DNA of 64,000 nt, from contig NZ_JBNAGH010000011.1 of the NCBI RefSeq assembly GCF_049801095.1, positions 18,747 through 82,746 of the forward strand, read 5' to 3'. Position 1 is the stretch's first letter. Each line of letters starts with the position of its first letter. Made by a program: the position numbers and the translations under genes. The notes under the pieces are model-generated. The model worked only from the letters and a program-made list of their open reading frames with translations. It ran no database searches and was not told the origin of the DNA. Origin of the DNA: Dinoroseobacter sp049801095 (lineage in GTDB: Bacteria > Pseudomonadota > Alphaproteobacteria > Rhodobacterales > Rhodobacteraceae). Positions 33,832-43,541 of the stretch are shown here, piece after piece.

Positions 33832-35391
33832 TCAGCGTCTGCGCGCGGTCAGTTCTTTCATCACTCCGTCGACCAAGGCGATCTTCTCGGCGTCGCTGAG
33901 GGGCATTTGCGCCACCTGCCCGGTGTGCTGCGAGGGGGGCTCCAGCAGGTCGAAGCGCTGAGCGTCGGTCAGTTTGCCGTAATGCGTGTCGGTGATCTGT
34001 TCGTTCTCATGGCCCATGTTTTGCGACCAGGCCTTGCGCTCGGCGGCTGTCAGCGCGCGTTTGTCCCGCTCGGCGGCGATGGTGTGTTTGGCCGCATGCG
34101 GGCTGTACCTGGCATGGTGGTTTCGGCACGCCACGCGGAAGGCATGGGTCACCGCATGGGTTGAGGTCATCGCTGGGACAGGCCCAGGGCCAAGCCCCGA
34201 GGCTTTGCGGTAGCCCGTGAAGGCGCGGTCTTACGGGAAGAGCGCGTCCTCTGGCGCAGACCCAGCCCGCCGCATGAACGCCACCCAATCGCAGACCGCC
34301 TGCCCGAACGCCTTCGGGGTCGGGAACCAGGCGATCACCAGGCTCTTGCCGTTCTTGGTCCGGGACGCGCGTCCGTCCTGGATGATCCTCCGCGTCGCGC
34401 AATCCACATCGCCAAGGCGCAAGGAGATCAACGCATCTGCGCGCAAGGCTCCCAGAAAGGCCAGGGCAAAGATCGCGCGGTTGCGCAGATCGATAGCGCG
34501 GTACTTTGGCATCTGCGCCAAGAGCGCTTCGGCCTCTGCCAGGTCAGGGTACGTTCTGGGGGCGCGCGGCAAGGCCCTGGCATAGACCGCCCGGGGCATG
34601 TCCAGCGCATCCGGCAGGTCCCGGGGCAAGGACCGATAGCCCTTCCGCTTGCCAAGCCATGCGAGGAAGTCCTTGAGATGAGAGACGAGATGCTGAACCG
34701 TTGAGGGCGACTTCGGCGTCTCCGCCCCCGGCTTCAAGGCCGCCTTCAAGTGGTCGCGGAAGCCATGGCCATCCTCCAGCGTCAGCGTCGTGAAAGGTTT
34801 GCCGCCGAGGAAGCGCTCGAACTGCCGGATCGCCGAGAGATGCCGATCCAGGGTCTTCTCGCTGAACTTCCCCGCATAGCGCTGCCATTGAGAGAGGATC
34901 GCGTCGTTTTGACCGTCGGGACCAGCGCCGGGTTTCCCAATACCAGCGGGGACCGAGGTCTTTTCTTCGTGTGCGGAGTCCCGCTTGGTATTGGGATCGA
35001 GCATCCCGGCAATTGCCGTCGAATGATTGGGGTCTCCGAACCTGACAACCCTTGCTGAGCAGTCCGGGCAGACCGCCTGCCTTATGTGCATGCCCGACGC
35101 TGTGCGCCTGAACTGGATGGTGTTTGGGTCCGGCAAGACCGCCAGTTTGCAGGCGAGACATTTGAATTCGCCCGGGCGCAGCTGGGTGCGCGCGCGGGCG
35201 CGACGCGCCCTATGGAACGCCTCCACCGCAGAGCCGCGGAATAAATTGTATTGCCCGCGCACAGAGGGCGTCAACCCGCGGCGCACCCAGTTCGAGATCG
35301 TGTTCCGGCTCACGCCGTACACCATCATCAGGTCCTCGACCGAATAGACCCGATGCCTCTTCAAGCGGATGCTTTTGTAAGATCGAGACAT
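33832..35391 (-). pseudogene. Tyrosine recombinase/integrase interrupted by an in-frame stop
   Basis: A single frame of 520 codons has one TAA at about 34231, after EDALFP. Upstream part: N-terminal helix-turn-helix (DLMMVYGVSRNTISNWVRRG), two CxxC pairs (CLAC, CPDC) like a zinc ribbon, SAM-like core-binding domain (about 160-260), and the first catalytic Arg region (GALRADALISLRLGDVD). Downstream part: HAAKHT with His, and GHENEQITDTHYGKL with the catalytic Tyr. Readthrough would restore a full enzyme; otherwise inactive. Likely the integrase of the surrounding element. Confidence 0.8.
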
Positions 35392-35439
35392 GGCCAGCCC
35401 CCAGCCCGCGTCATTCGGACCCCTGACGGATTGCTCGCC

Positions 35440-35961
35440 GTGGGCACAAAATACGCCGAACTTGCCGACGCCGCCGATCCTTTACTGGCGAAGGAACAAG
35501 AGAAGATCGACGCCGCCATCCGGTCTGTCGCGTCCCATCAGGAAAAGATGGTGAAGGCGATGGACGAAGCGTTGGTCTGCAACAAGACGGCCACTGATGC
35601 GCCCCTGCGTAGCGACATGCGCGCCCACCTTCGTGTATTGGGCCACCACAAGGCTTCCTATGAAGCGATCAAGGCGGCGACGAACAAGGACAAGACACTG
35701 GTCTATGTCGTGCTGACCAGTCCGCCTGCACTGATGGGATTGAAACCCGATGACATCGAAACCGTGCGCAGTGAAGCCCGGAAGTCGTTGAACCCAGAAC
35801 TGTTCAAGGCCCATGCCGAGGCGGGAAAGGTGATTGAACGGATGATCGTCGCCAGCAAGGCCATCGGCAAAAAGCGCGAAAAGGTCGCGTCATACCGGAT
35901 CGCCGATCAACAGGCCGCGAACGACGCATTGAAAGCGCTGCGCAGCACGGCCCGCGCATAA
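35440..35961 (+). CDS. Unrecognised helical protein beside the integrase
   Basis: A 173-residue charged, mostly helical protein (Ala/Lys/Glu-rich; EQEKIDAAIRSVASHQEKMV). Start uncertain: GTG 35440 keeps it clear of the divergent integrase; no good Shine-Dalgarno sequence is visible. Followed by a terminator-like hairpin. No family recognised; may belong to the element. Confidence 0.6.
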   Translation: MGTKYAELADAADPLLAKEQEKIDAAIRSVASHQEKMVKAMDEALVCNKTATDAPLRSDMRAHLRVLGHHKASYEAIKAATNKDKTLVYVVLTSPPALMGLKPDDIETVRSEARKSLNPELFKAHAEAGKVIERMIVASKAIGKKREKVASYRIADQQAANDALKALRSTARA

Positions 35962-36036
35962 CAGCATCGCGCTTGGGGGGTTATGCGGATTTTCCCCCAG
36001 CGCTTATCCACGAGGGAACCCATACCCCTTGTGCGT

Positions 36037-36090
36037 AGGCGTCGATGATGGTTCAGGTTCCGGCTTCCCGGCTGTCATCGACGCCTCTTT
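36037..36090 (+). terminator. Probable terminator of the 173-aa gene
   Basis: A 12-bp perfect stem AGGCGTCGATGA/TCATCGACGCCT with a 26-base loop, followed by CTTTT. Confidence 0.6.
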
Positions 36091-36107
36091 TCCTACGTCG
36101 AAGACTG

Positions 36108-36521
36108 CTATCGCTGTGCAGTTTCACCGAAACCATCCTTCATAAGCGCTTCGAGCATGGGACAAGCAACACTGCCATCCTCACAGTTTTGCGATAGGCT
36201 TTGAAGCGCATCTCGTAGCCGCAATAGGTTGGCGATCTTAGCGTCAATGTCCGCCAAGTGATTTTCGGCAAGGTTTTTCACCTCTCCGCATGACCGCGCA
36301 TCCTCAGCGGCAAAAGACAGGAACGTGCGGATGATATAGATTGGAAAGCCCAAATCCCGGCAGCGCCCAACGAAGCGAAGTCGCGCAATCTCATCTGTGG
36401 AATAGAGCCTACGCCCGCCTGACGATCTGCCCGGCTTTGGAACGATGCCTTCGCGTTCGTAATAGCGGATGGTCTCCACGTTCAAGCCACTTTGTTCAGA
36501 CGCCTTCCCAATGGTGAACAT
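36108..36521 (-). CDS. merR: MerR-family mercury-type regulator
   Basis: A 137-residue protein: MerR HTH (IGKASEQSGLNVETIRYYER), dimerisation helix, and the three Cys of a Hg(II) site spread through the C-terminal half (SCGE about residue 79, NCED about 117, ACPM about 123). ATG 36521 fits MerR N-termini. Divergent from the merT-like gene with a MerR-type operator between them. Confidence 0.88.
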   Translation of the reverse strand: MFTIGKASEQSGLNVETIRYYEREGIVPKPGRSSGGRRLYSTDEIARLRFVGRCRDLGFPIYIIRTFLSFAAEDARSCGEVKNLAENHLADIDAKIANLLRLRDALQSLSQNCEDGSVACPMLEALMKDGFGETAQR

Positions 36522-36526
36522 TTCGC

Positions 36527-36557
36527 TTGCTCCTGTAGTTACTACAGGAAGTAGATA
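36527..36557 (+). promoter_or_regulatory. MerR-controlled promoter/operator
   Basis: -35 TTGCTC and -10 TAGATA are separated by 19 bp, the long spacing typical of MerR-activated promoters, and a CCTGTAGT-T-ACTACAGG dyad (36532-36548) sits in the spacer. Confidence 0.85.
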
Positions 36558-36563
36558 TACACT

Positions 36564-36950
36564 ATGGACGCAGTGAACACACAAGAATCCAAAGGCAAGG
36601 AAGGCTTTGCAATGCGGCTGGCAATGCCACTTGCAACCTTGCTGGCCCTTTTGTCGGCTTCTTGCTGTGTTCTGCCGATTGGGCTGTCGATCCGTGGCTT
36701 GGGTGGGGCATGGCTCACGATGCTTGGACCGTTCATCGCCTACCGCGTTTTCATACTATCTGGGATTGCGGTCGCGCTAGCTTGGGCATGGTATCGAGTG
36801 TTGCGGGTGCATCCATGCGCCTCTCGCAGGCGATCTTCAATCATCTGGGTAAACCTCGCCTCATTCGCCTTCCTGATCGCAGCATCATCACCGCTTTGGG
36901 AGGCTTCTGCCCAACGGTTTATGTGGGATTTGTGGAGGTCTACACGATGA
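36564..36950 (+). CDS. MerT-like mercuric transport membrane protein
   Basis: A 128-residue protein with about three helices. LSASCCVLPIGLSIRGLGGA carries the vicinal Cys pair that MerT uses to bind Hg(II) in its first helix. The second Cys pair typical of classical MerT is reduced to a single VHPC, so it is a divergent member. Stop overlaps the next start (ATGA). Confidence 0.8.
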   Translation: MDAVNTQESKGKEGFAMRLAMPLATLLALLSASCCVLPIGLSIRGLGGAWLTMLGPFIAYRVFILSGIAVALAWAWYRVLRVHPCASRRRSSIIWVNLASFAFLIAASSPLWEASAQRFMWDLWRSTR

Positions 36951-37156
36951 AGAACAAACTTCTTGTCGTTGGACTGACCGGAACCGCGTTGGCGGCATTG
37001 TGCTGCTTTACGCCGCTCCTGCCGATTGTTCTGACGACGCTTGGGCTGACCGGTCTGCTTGGCGTCCTTTACAACGATGCTGTTTTGTTGCCGATGCTTG
37101 CAGGTTTTCTCATTCTGACGGGGTACGCTATATGGCGACAGAAGACGAAAAAGTAG
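36947..37156 (+). CDS. merF: MerF mercury transporter
   Basis: A 69-residue protein with two helices and the MerF Cys pair ALCCFTPLLPIVL. Takes Hg(II) across the inner membrane. Overlaps the merT-like stop and the next gene's start. The window has no merP or merA. Confidence 0.87.
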   Translation: MKNKLLVVGLTGTALAALCCFTPLLPIVLTTLGLTGLLGVLYNDAVLLPMLAGFLILTGYAIWRQKTKK

Positions 37157-37356
37157 TTCTGGAATCTACTCTCACCTGCCCCTCATGCGGGCATGTTGAG
37201 ACGGAGACCATGCCAACGGATGCCTGCCAGTGGTTCTATGAATGCAAAGCCTGCAACATCGTCCTAAAGCCACTCGAAGGTGATTGTTGCGTTTACTGTT
37301 CTCACGCGACGGTGCCCTGTCCGCCGATCCAAGAGGGCAAGTCCTGCTGCGCATAG
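37132..37356 (+). CDS. GDCCVxC-domain protein
   Basis: A 74-residue Cys-rich protein (CPSC, CKAC, GDCCVYCSHATVPCP), matching the GDCCVxC (seleno)protein family often next to merT/merF. All positions are Cys here. Possibly a cytoplasmic Hg(II)-binding or redox chaperone. Start ATG 37132 lies within merF, so translationally coupled. Confidence 0.83.
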   Translation: MATEDEKVVLESTLTCPSCGHVETETMPTDACQWFYECKACNIVLKPLEGDCCVYCSHATVPCPPIQEGKSCCA

Positions 37357-37575
37357 CCGACTTTCATCGCATCGCAGAAGCTTGGTAGGTTTCAGCTCAC
37401 AGCCGCCACTTTCCGGGTTGGAGCAAAGGTGGACGGTAAGGTTCTATGAGCGAAATACCGGTGGCTGCGTCTCGGTTCCGAAAACACCCAATACACATTG
37501 TGGCAAAAGTATCACAAAGTTTCCACCCCCAAGCGTACCCCAAGCGCCTGATTGAGAATATCCGTGCGGCAAATC

Positions 37576-37596
37576 ACCGCCAAAGCGTTTGGCGGT
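37576..37596. repeat. 9-bp inverted repeat near tRNA-Ser
   Basis: ACCGCCAAA and TTTGGCGGT around GCG, about 30 bp from the 3' end of tRNA-Ser. Could be a terminator-like structure (weak, followed by AATT) or part of an integration site. Confidence 0.5.
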
Positions 37597-37623
37597 AATT
37601 ACCTGATTTTAAACGATTTTTTA

Positions 37624-37713
37624 TGGCGGAGACGAAGGGATTCGAACCCTCGAGACGGTTTCCCGCCTACTCCCTTAGCAGGGGAGCGCCTTCGACCACT
37701 CGGCCACGTCTCC
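37624..37713 (-). tRNA. tRNA-Ser (anticodon GCU)
   Basis: A 90-base cloverleaf including genomic CCA: acceptor GGAGACG/CGTCTCC with discriminator G, a D-arm, anticodon loop CTGCTAA (GCT), a long variable arm typical of serine tRNAs, and a T-arm GGTTCGAATCC. Its 3' end faces the mer genes and the broken integrase, as expected for an integration target. Confidence 0.97.
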
Positions 37714-37802
37714 GCTGACCCGTCTATCAGCGGGGTGTGAGGGAAAACAAGGGCAAATCACAGCCGTTGGAGAAAATGGCGGCTGTGACGAGGTTTGGAG
37801 GA

Positions 37803-38048
37803 TCATTCGGCTGGCGCAGGCTCTGACTTCTGCGGGGTTTGGTCTGGATCCGACGATTGATCGATTGGGCCTGTGGAGGTTTCACACCGATGCCCCGGGC
37901 GTGGCCGGAGGCCGGGGATCCTCAGCCAGACGTGTTTCCCGAACTGGAGTTCGAGACCTGAATAGCAAAGAGCCAGGATCGCTACGCAGGCCGTCAAGGC
38001 CACGGCGACAAAGATCCAGATGGGAAGGGGGGACAGAATTTCGACCAT
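37803..38048 (-). CDS. Small membrane protein, unknown
   Basis: An 81-residue protein: one N-terminal helix (about residues 7-29, PIWIFVAVALTACVAILALC) and a Pro/Ser/Asp-rich tail. GAGGAGG precedes the ATG at good distance, which is the main reason to accept it. No family recognised. Confidence 0.65.
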   Translation of the reverse strand: MVEILSPLPIWIFVAVALTACVAILALCYSGLELQFGKHVWLRIPGLRPRPGHRCETSTGPIDQSSDPDQTPQKSEPAPAE

Positions 38049-38277
38049 GACAGGTCCTCCTCAAGCTCCGAACACACACGGCTCAACTGGCGGGCGCCAG
38101 CATGGACCGCTTTGGGACGGTGACCGGGCGAAGGGTCACCTGAGGGCCGTGTGGCGCCCCGGGTTGGCGGGGAATCACGGCGCGTTCGTAACTGCTCACC
38201 CCACGGTCCGATGCCAAGGGCACCGGGGGATGAAGCTTCGGTAACAGATTTGAGTCCGTCCCGGCGGCCTGCGTCGT

Positions 38278-39375
38278 TCAGGTGTTGAAGAGGAAGTGCA
38301 GGACGTCGCCATCCTTGACGACATAGCCCTTGCCCTCAGCGCGCATCTTGCCCGCCTCCTTGGCGGGCTGCTCGCCCCCCAGTTCGACAAAATCGTCATA
38401 GGCGATGGTCTCGGCGCGGATGAAGCCGCGCTCGAAGTCGCCGTGGATCACACCCGCCGCCTGAGGCGCGTGGGTGCCCTCGGGGATCGTCCAGGCGCGG
38501 GCCTCTTTGGGGCCTACGGTGAAATAGGTCTCGAGATGCAAGAGCGCATAGCCCGCCTTGATCAACCGGTCGAGGCCAGCTTCCTCGAGCCCCATCTCGG
38601 AGAGGAACATCTCGGCTTCATCTGCTTCTAGCTGGCTGATCTCTTCCTCGATCTGGGCGGAGATCACCACATGGGCCGCGCCTTGCTCGGCGGCCATGGC
38701 GGCGACCGCGTCGGAATGGGCGTTGCCGGAGCCTGCATTGGCCTCATCCACGTTGCAGACATAGAGGATCGGCTTGGTGGTCAGGAGTTGCAGCATCCGC
38801 CAGGCTTTGGCGTCCTCCGCATCCACCTCCACCACGCGCGCGGGCTTGCCATCCTCGAGCGCTTCCATGGCGGCCTTCATCAGACGCTCCTGCTGGACCG
38901 CTTCCTTGTCGCCGCCGCGCACCTTGCGGACGATGTTCTGCAGGCGCTTCTCGATGCTTTCCATATCGGCGAGCATCAGCTCGGTCTCGATGGTGGCCGC
39001 ATCGGCGATCGGGTCCACACGACCCTCCACATGGGTGACGTCGCCATCCTCGAAGCAGCGCAGCACATGGGCGATGGCGTCGACCTCACGGATATTGGCG
39101 AGGAACTGGTTGCCAAGGCCCTCGCCCTTGGAGGCGCCCTTCACTAGCCCGGCGATGTCCACAAAGGTCATACGGGTGGGAATCACCTGCTTGGACTTGG
39201 CGATCTCGGCCAGCGCATCCAGGCGCGTATCCGGCACGGCCACCTCGCCCACATTCGGCTCGATCGTGCAGAAGGGGAAGTTCGCGGCCTGCGCGGCAGC
39301 CGTTTTGGTCAGCGCGTTGAACAGGGTGGACTTGCCCACATTCGGCAGCCCGACAATTCCCATCTTGAAGCCCAT
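38278..39375 (-). CDS. ychF: Redox-regulated ATPase/GTPase YchF
   Basis: A 365-residue Obg-family P-loop protein: G1 GLPNVGKST, G3 DIAGL, G4-equivalent NVDE (the change that favours ATP), and the C-terminal TGS-like domain ending GDVLHFLFNT. Interacts with ribosomes. ATG 39375 matches the universal MGFKMGIVGLPN start. Divergent from trpA. Confidence 0.95.
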   Translation of the reverse strand: MGFKMGIVGLPNVGKSTLFNALTKTAAAQAANFPFCTIEPNVGEVAVPDTRLDALAEIAKSKQVIPTRMTFVDIAGLVKGASKGEGLGNQFLANIREVDAIAHVLRCFEDGDVTHVEGRVDPIADAATIETELMLADMESIEKRLQNIVRKVRGGDKEAVQQERLMKAAMEALEDGKPARVVEVDAEDAKAWRMLQLLTTKPILYVCNVDEANAGSGNAHSDAVAAMAAEQGAAHVVISAQIEEEISQLEADEAEMFLSEMGLEEAGLDRLIKAGYALLHLETYFTVGPKEARAWTIPEGTHAPQAAGVIHGDFERGFIRAETIAYDDFVELGGEQPAKEAGKMRAEGKGYVVKDGDVLHFLFNT

Positions 39376-39526
39376 GGCGTGCGTCCTCTGCCAGATCTGG
39401 TGTCGCGGCTTCTTAGGCGGAAGGCCCCGGCGCTGCAAGCGCGCGGGCCGGGTGATGCGCCACGGCCCATTGATTTCCGCCCCGGTTTTCGCCAAACCCC
39501 CTTGGACAGGTTCAAGCGAGGACAGG

Positions 39527-40318
39527 ATGACCCGGATCGACGACACATTTGCGCGCCTCAAGGCCGACGGCAAGAAGGCCTTCGTCGCCTATGTCATGGG
39601 CGGAGATCCGGATTACGAGACCTCGCTGGAGATCGTGCGCGGCTTGCCCGGCGCCGGGGTGGATATCATCGAGCTTGGGCTGCCTTTTACGGATCCCATG
39701 GCCGATGGTCCGACCATTCAGTTGGCCGGGCAGCGCGCCTTGGAGGCCGGGCAAACCCTCGACAAGACGCTCGATCTGGCGCGGGGGCTGCGCGAGACCG
39801 ACACGACGACTCCGATCGTGATGATGGGCTATTACAACCCGATCTATTCCCGCGGGGTCGAGACCTTTCTGGCGCAGGCCAAGGAGGCCGGGGTCGATGG
39901 CTTGATCATCGTGGACTTGCCGCCGGAGGAAGACAGTGAGCTCTGCCTGCCGGCGCAGGCGGCCGGGCTGAACTTCATTCGTCTCGCCACACCCACGACG
40001 GACGATAATCGCCTTCCCACGGTGCTGCAGAACACGTCGGGCTTTGTCTATTACGTCTCGATCACCGGGATCACGGGTGCCGCGCAGGCTCAGGCCGCGG
40101 ATGTTGCGCCAGAAGTGGCGCGGATCAAGGCGGCGACGGATCTGCCGGTGATTGTCGGCTTCGGGGTTCGGACGCCCGAGCATGCGGAAAGCATTGCGGG
40201 CACTGCCGATGGGACCGTGGTCGGCTCTGCCATCGTCAAGATGGTCGAGGAGGGCAAACCGGTGCCGGAGATCCTGTCCTTCGTCTCCGACCTCGCCGCA
40301 GGCGCCCATCGCGCCTGA
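39527..40318 (+). CDS. trpA: Tryptophan synthase alpha chain
   Basis: A 263-residue TIM barrel with catalytic Glu49 (DIIELGLPF) and Asp60 (DPMADGP), and the late FGVRTPEHA phosphate-binding region. Cleaves indole-3-glycerol phosphate and passes indole to TrpB; trpB is not in this window downstream, so the trp genes are split. ATG 39527 preceded by GAGGACAGG. Confidence 0.96.
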   Translation: MTRIDDTFARLKADGKKAFVAYVMGGDPDYETSLEIVRGLPGAGVDIIELGLPFTDPMADGPTIQLAGQRALEAGQTLDKTLDLARGLRETDTTTPIVMMGYYNPIYSRGVETFLAQAKEAGVDGLIIVDLPPEEDSELCLPAQAAGLNFIRLATPTTDDNRLPTVLQNTSGFVYYVSITGITGAAQAQAADVAPEVARIKAATDLPVIVGFGVRTPEHAESIAGTADGTVVGSAIVKMVEEGKPVPEILSFVSDLAAGAHRA

Positions 40319-40603
40319 GTCGCGCGCAACCGCACATCTTCATGGACCCGTAGCCCCGGCGCCCGCGCCAGGGAGCGCTGCATGGTGGCATAACCGCGCA
40401 TTTCCCCGGCTGCGGCCGAAGAATCCGCGCGTGGGCAGGGGTTTCGGGATAGGTTCGGGAGGCAGGGCGAAATGTCGCCTTTGCCTCACCTTGCGAGTCG
40501 CGCGCATTTAGTATACCGCCGCATACAGTCCGTCTTTTCCCGGTTCCGGACCAGTGCAGGAGCCGGTGTTCAAGCTCTAGCCAACACTTATGTGGGGATC
40601 CCA

Positions 40604-43396
40604 ATGAGCCTCTATTCCGAATACCTGAATGAGATCGAAACGCGCAAAGAGCAGGGTTTGAACCCCAAGCCGATTGATGATGGTGCGCTGACCAGCGAGA
40701 TCATCGCGCAGATCAAAGATACGGGGAACGCCCATCGCGCTGACTCCCTGCAGTTCTTCATCTATAACACGCTGCCCGGCACCACCTCTGCGGCACGCGC
40801 TAAAGCCGACTTCCTCAAGGAGATCATTCTGGGCGAGGTCGAAGTGGCCGAGATTGCGCCCGCCTTCGCCTTTGAGCAGCTGTCCCATATGAAGGGTGGC
40901 CCCTCGGTCGAAGTGTTGCTGGATCTGGCCCTAGGCGCGGATGCCGGGATCGCGGCAGAGGCCGCCGAAGTGCTGAAGACACAGGTTTTCCTCTATGACG
41001 CGGACACCGCGCGCCTGAAAGAGGCGCTGGATGCGGGCAACGCCGTGGCCAAGGACATCCTTGAGAGCTACTCGGATGCGGAGTTCTTCACCAAGCTCCC
41101 CGAGATCGACGAGGAAATCGAAGTCGTCACCTATATCGCCGCCGAAGGGGATATTTCGACCGATCTTCTCTCGCCCGGCAACCAGGCGCATTCCCGCGCC
41201 GACCGCGAGCTGCACGGCAAGTGCATGATCTCGGAAGCCGCGCAAAAGGAAATCGAGGCCCTCAAGATCAAGCACCCCGAAGCGCGGGTCATGCTGATCG
41301 CCGAGAAAGGCACCATGGGTGTGGGCTCCTCGCGGATGTCCGGCGTGAACAACGTGGCGCTCTGGACCGGCAAACAAGCCAGCCCCTACATTCCCTTCGT
41401 GAACTACGCGCCGATCGTGGCGGGCACGAATGGCATCTCGCCGATCTTCCTGACGACCGTCGGCGTGACCGGTGGCATTGGGGTCGACCTGAAGAACTGG
41501 GTCAAGAAAGTCGATGAGAACGGCGACGTTATCCTGAACAATGACGGCAACCCGATCCTCGAGCAGAAATACTCGGTCGAGACCGGCACGGTGCTCAAGA
41601 TCAACACCAAGTCGCAGAAGCTCTACGCGGCTGACAGTGGCGAGGAGCTGGTCGACATGTCCGACAGCTTCACCCCCCAGAAGCAGGAGTTCATGAAGGC
41701 GGGCGGGTCCTATGCCATCGTCTTCGGCAAGAAGTTGCAGACATTTGCCTGCGAAGCGCTGGGCATCCCGCTGAAGTCCGCCTTCGCGCCGTCCAAAGAG
41801 ATCTCCCATGAGGGGCAGGGCCTCACGGCGGTTGAGAAGATCTTCAACGCCAATGCGCTTGGCGTGGCCTCGGACGCGCCGCTGCATGCGGGCTCGGATG
41901 TCCGGGTGAAGGTGAACATCGTCGGCTCCCAGGACACCACGGGCCTGATGACCATGCAGGAGCTGGAGGCCATGGCGGCCACCGTCGTCTCGCCGATCGT
42001 CGATGGCGCCTATCAGTCGGGCTGTCACACGGCCTCGGTCTGGGACCTCAAGGCGCAAGCCAACACCCCGCGTCTGATGAAGTTCATGAATGATTTCGGG
42101 CTGGTCACGGGCCGCGACCCGAAGGGCGTCTATCACTCCATGACGGACGTGATCCACAAGGTGCTCAACGACATCACCGTGAGCGACTGGGACATCATCA
42201 TCGGCGGCGACAGCCACACCCGCATGTCCAAGGGCGTGGCCTTTGGCGCGGACTCGGGCACGGTTGCCCTGGCGCTCGCCACGGGCGAAGCCTCCATGCC
42301 GATCCCGGAATCGGTGAAGGTGACCTTCAAGGGCACGATGGCCGATCACATGGACTTCCGCGATGTGGTCCACGCCACCCAGGCCCAGATGCTCGAACAG
42401 CATGGCGACAACGTCTTCCAGGGTCGCGTGATCGAGGTGCATATCGGCACGCTTCTGGCAGACCAGGCCTTCACCTTCACGGACTGGACCGCCGAGATGA
42501 AAGCCAAGGCGTCGGTCTGTATCTCCAATGACGAGACGCTGATCGGCTCGCTGGAGCTCGCGAAATCCCGGATCCAGATCATGATGGACAAGGGCATGGA
42601 GCATGACAACGGCACGCTCGCGCGCCTGATCGCCAAGGCCGATGAGCGGATCGCCGAGATCAAGTCGGGCACCAAGCCCGCGCTGGTTCCTGATGCATCC
42701 GCCAAGTATTTCGCCGAGGTGGTCGTCGACCTGGATGCGATCAACGAGCCGATGATCGCGGATCCGGATGTGAACAATATCGACGTCTCCAAGCGCTACA
42801 CCCACGACACGATCCGTCCGATCTCCTACTACAACGCGGAGAAGAAGGTGGATCTGGGCTTCGTCGGCTCCTGCATGGTGCATAAGGGCGACATCAAGAT
42901 CGTGGCCCAGATGCTGCGCAATCTCGAGGCCGCCGAGGGCAGCGTCGAGTTCAAGGCCCCCCTCGTGGTGACCGCGCCGACCTACAACATCATCGATGAG
43001 TTGAAGGAAGAGGGCGACTGGGACGTGCTGCAGAAATACTCGGGTTTCGAGTTCGACGATGCCGCGCCCAAGCAGACCGCGCGCACGGAGTATGAGAACA
43101 TCCTCTATCTCGAGCGTCCGGGCTGTAACCTCTGCATGGGCAACCAGGAGAAGGCCGCGAAGGGCGACACGGTGCTGGCCACCTCGACCCGCCTGTTCCA
43201 GGGCCGCGTTGTGGCCGATAGCGAGACCAAGAAGGGCGAGAGCCTGCTGGGCTCGACCCCGGTCGTGGTGCTCTCGGCCATTCTGGGCCGCACGCCCACG
43301 GTGGAAGAGTACAAGACCGCCGTCGAAGGGATCGACCTTACCAAGTTCGCCCCGCCGAAAAAGGCGCCGATCGACTCCCTGTCGGTCCATTACTGA
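40604..43396 (+). CDS. acnB: Aconitate hydratase B
   Basis: A 930-residue AcnB: N-terminal HEAT-like domain (about 1-160), swivel domain, and the [4Fe-4S] core with GFVGSCMVHKGD and RPGCNLCMGNQEK supplying the three Cys ligands. Interconverts citrate and isocitrate in the TCA cycle. Start set at MSLYSEYLNEIE, the typical AcnB start, not at the ATG 44 codons upstream. A 12-bp-class terminator follows. Confidence 0.97.
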   Translation: MSLYSEYLNEIETRKEQGLNPKPIDDGALTSEIIAQIKDTGNAHRADSLQFFIYNTLPGTTSAARAKADFLKEIILGEVEVAEIAPAFAFEQLSHMKGGPSVEVLLDLALGADAGIAAEAAEVLKTQVFLYDADTARLKEALDAGNAVAKDILESYSDAEFFTKLPEIDEEIEVVTYIAAEGDISTDLLSPGNQAHSRADRELHGKCMISEAAQKEIEALKIKHPEARVMLIAEKGTMGVGSSRMSGVNNVALWTGKQASPYIPFVNYAPIVAGTNGISPIFLTTVGVTGGIGVDLKNWVKKVDENGDVILNNDGNPILEQKYSVETGTVLKINTKSQKLYAADSGEELVDMSDSFTPQKQEFMKAGGSYAIVFGKKLQTFACEALGIPLKSAFAPSKEISHEGQGLTAVEKIFNANALGVASDAPLHAGSDVRVKVNIVGSQDTTGLMTMQELEAMAATVVSPIVDGAYQSGCHTASVWDLKAQANTPRLMKFMNDFGLVTGRDPKGVYHSMTDVIHKVLNDITVSDWDIIIGGDSHTRMSKGVAFGADSGTVALALATGEASMPIPESVKVTFKGTMADHMDFRDVVHATQAQMLEQHGDNVFQGRVIEVHIGTLLADQAFTFTDWTAEMKAKASVCISNDETLIGSLELAKSRIQIMMDKGMEHDNGTLARLIAKADERIAEIKSGTKPALVPDASAKYFAEVVVDLDAINEPMIADPDVNNIDVSKRYTHDTIRPISYYNAEKKVDLGFVGSCMVHKGDIKIVAQMLRNLEAAEGSVEFKAPLVVTAPTYNIIDELKEEGDWDVLQKYSGFEFDDAAPKQTARTEYENILYLERPGCNLCMGNQEKAAKGDTVLATSTRLFQGRVVADSETKKGESLLGSTPVVVLSAILGRTPTVEEYKTAVEGIDLTKFAPPKKAPIDSLSVHY

Positions 43397-43444
43397 GGAC
43401 TTGCGCTGATCCGGGTGCCACTGCGCCAGGATCCGCCTCGCTTT

Positions 43445-43472
43445 GCCCGCGCCGTTTCGGCGCGGGCTTTTT
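43445..43472 (+). terminator. Rho-independent terminator of acnB
   Basis: A 10-bp GCCCGCGCCG/CGGCGCGGGC stem with a 3-base loop and TTTTT. Confidence 0.9.
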
Positions 43473-43541
43473 CGTGGTACACTCCCTTTGGGCGCTCTAT
43501 TTGCCCGGTGCTTTTTTTGAAGAGTTATTTGGAGAACCATC

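Noticed and set aside
37624..37713. Second copy of the tRNA 3' end as attL within the window
   Set aside because: I found only a short chance match inside rsgA, not a real repeat, so no attachment site is annotated.
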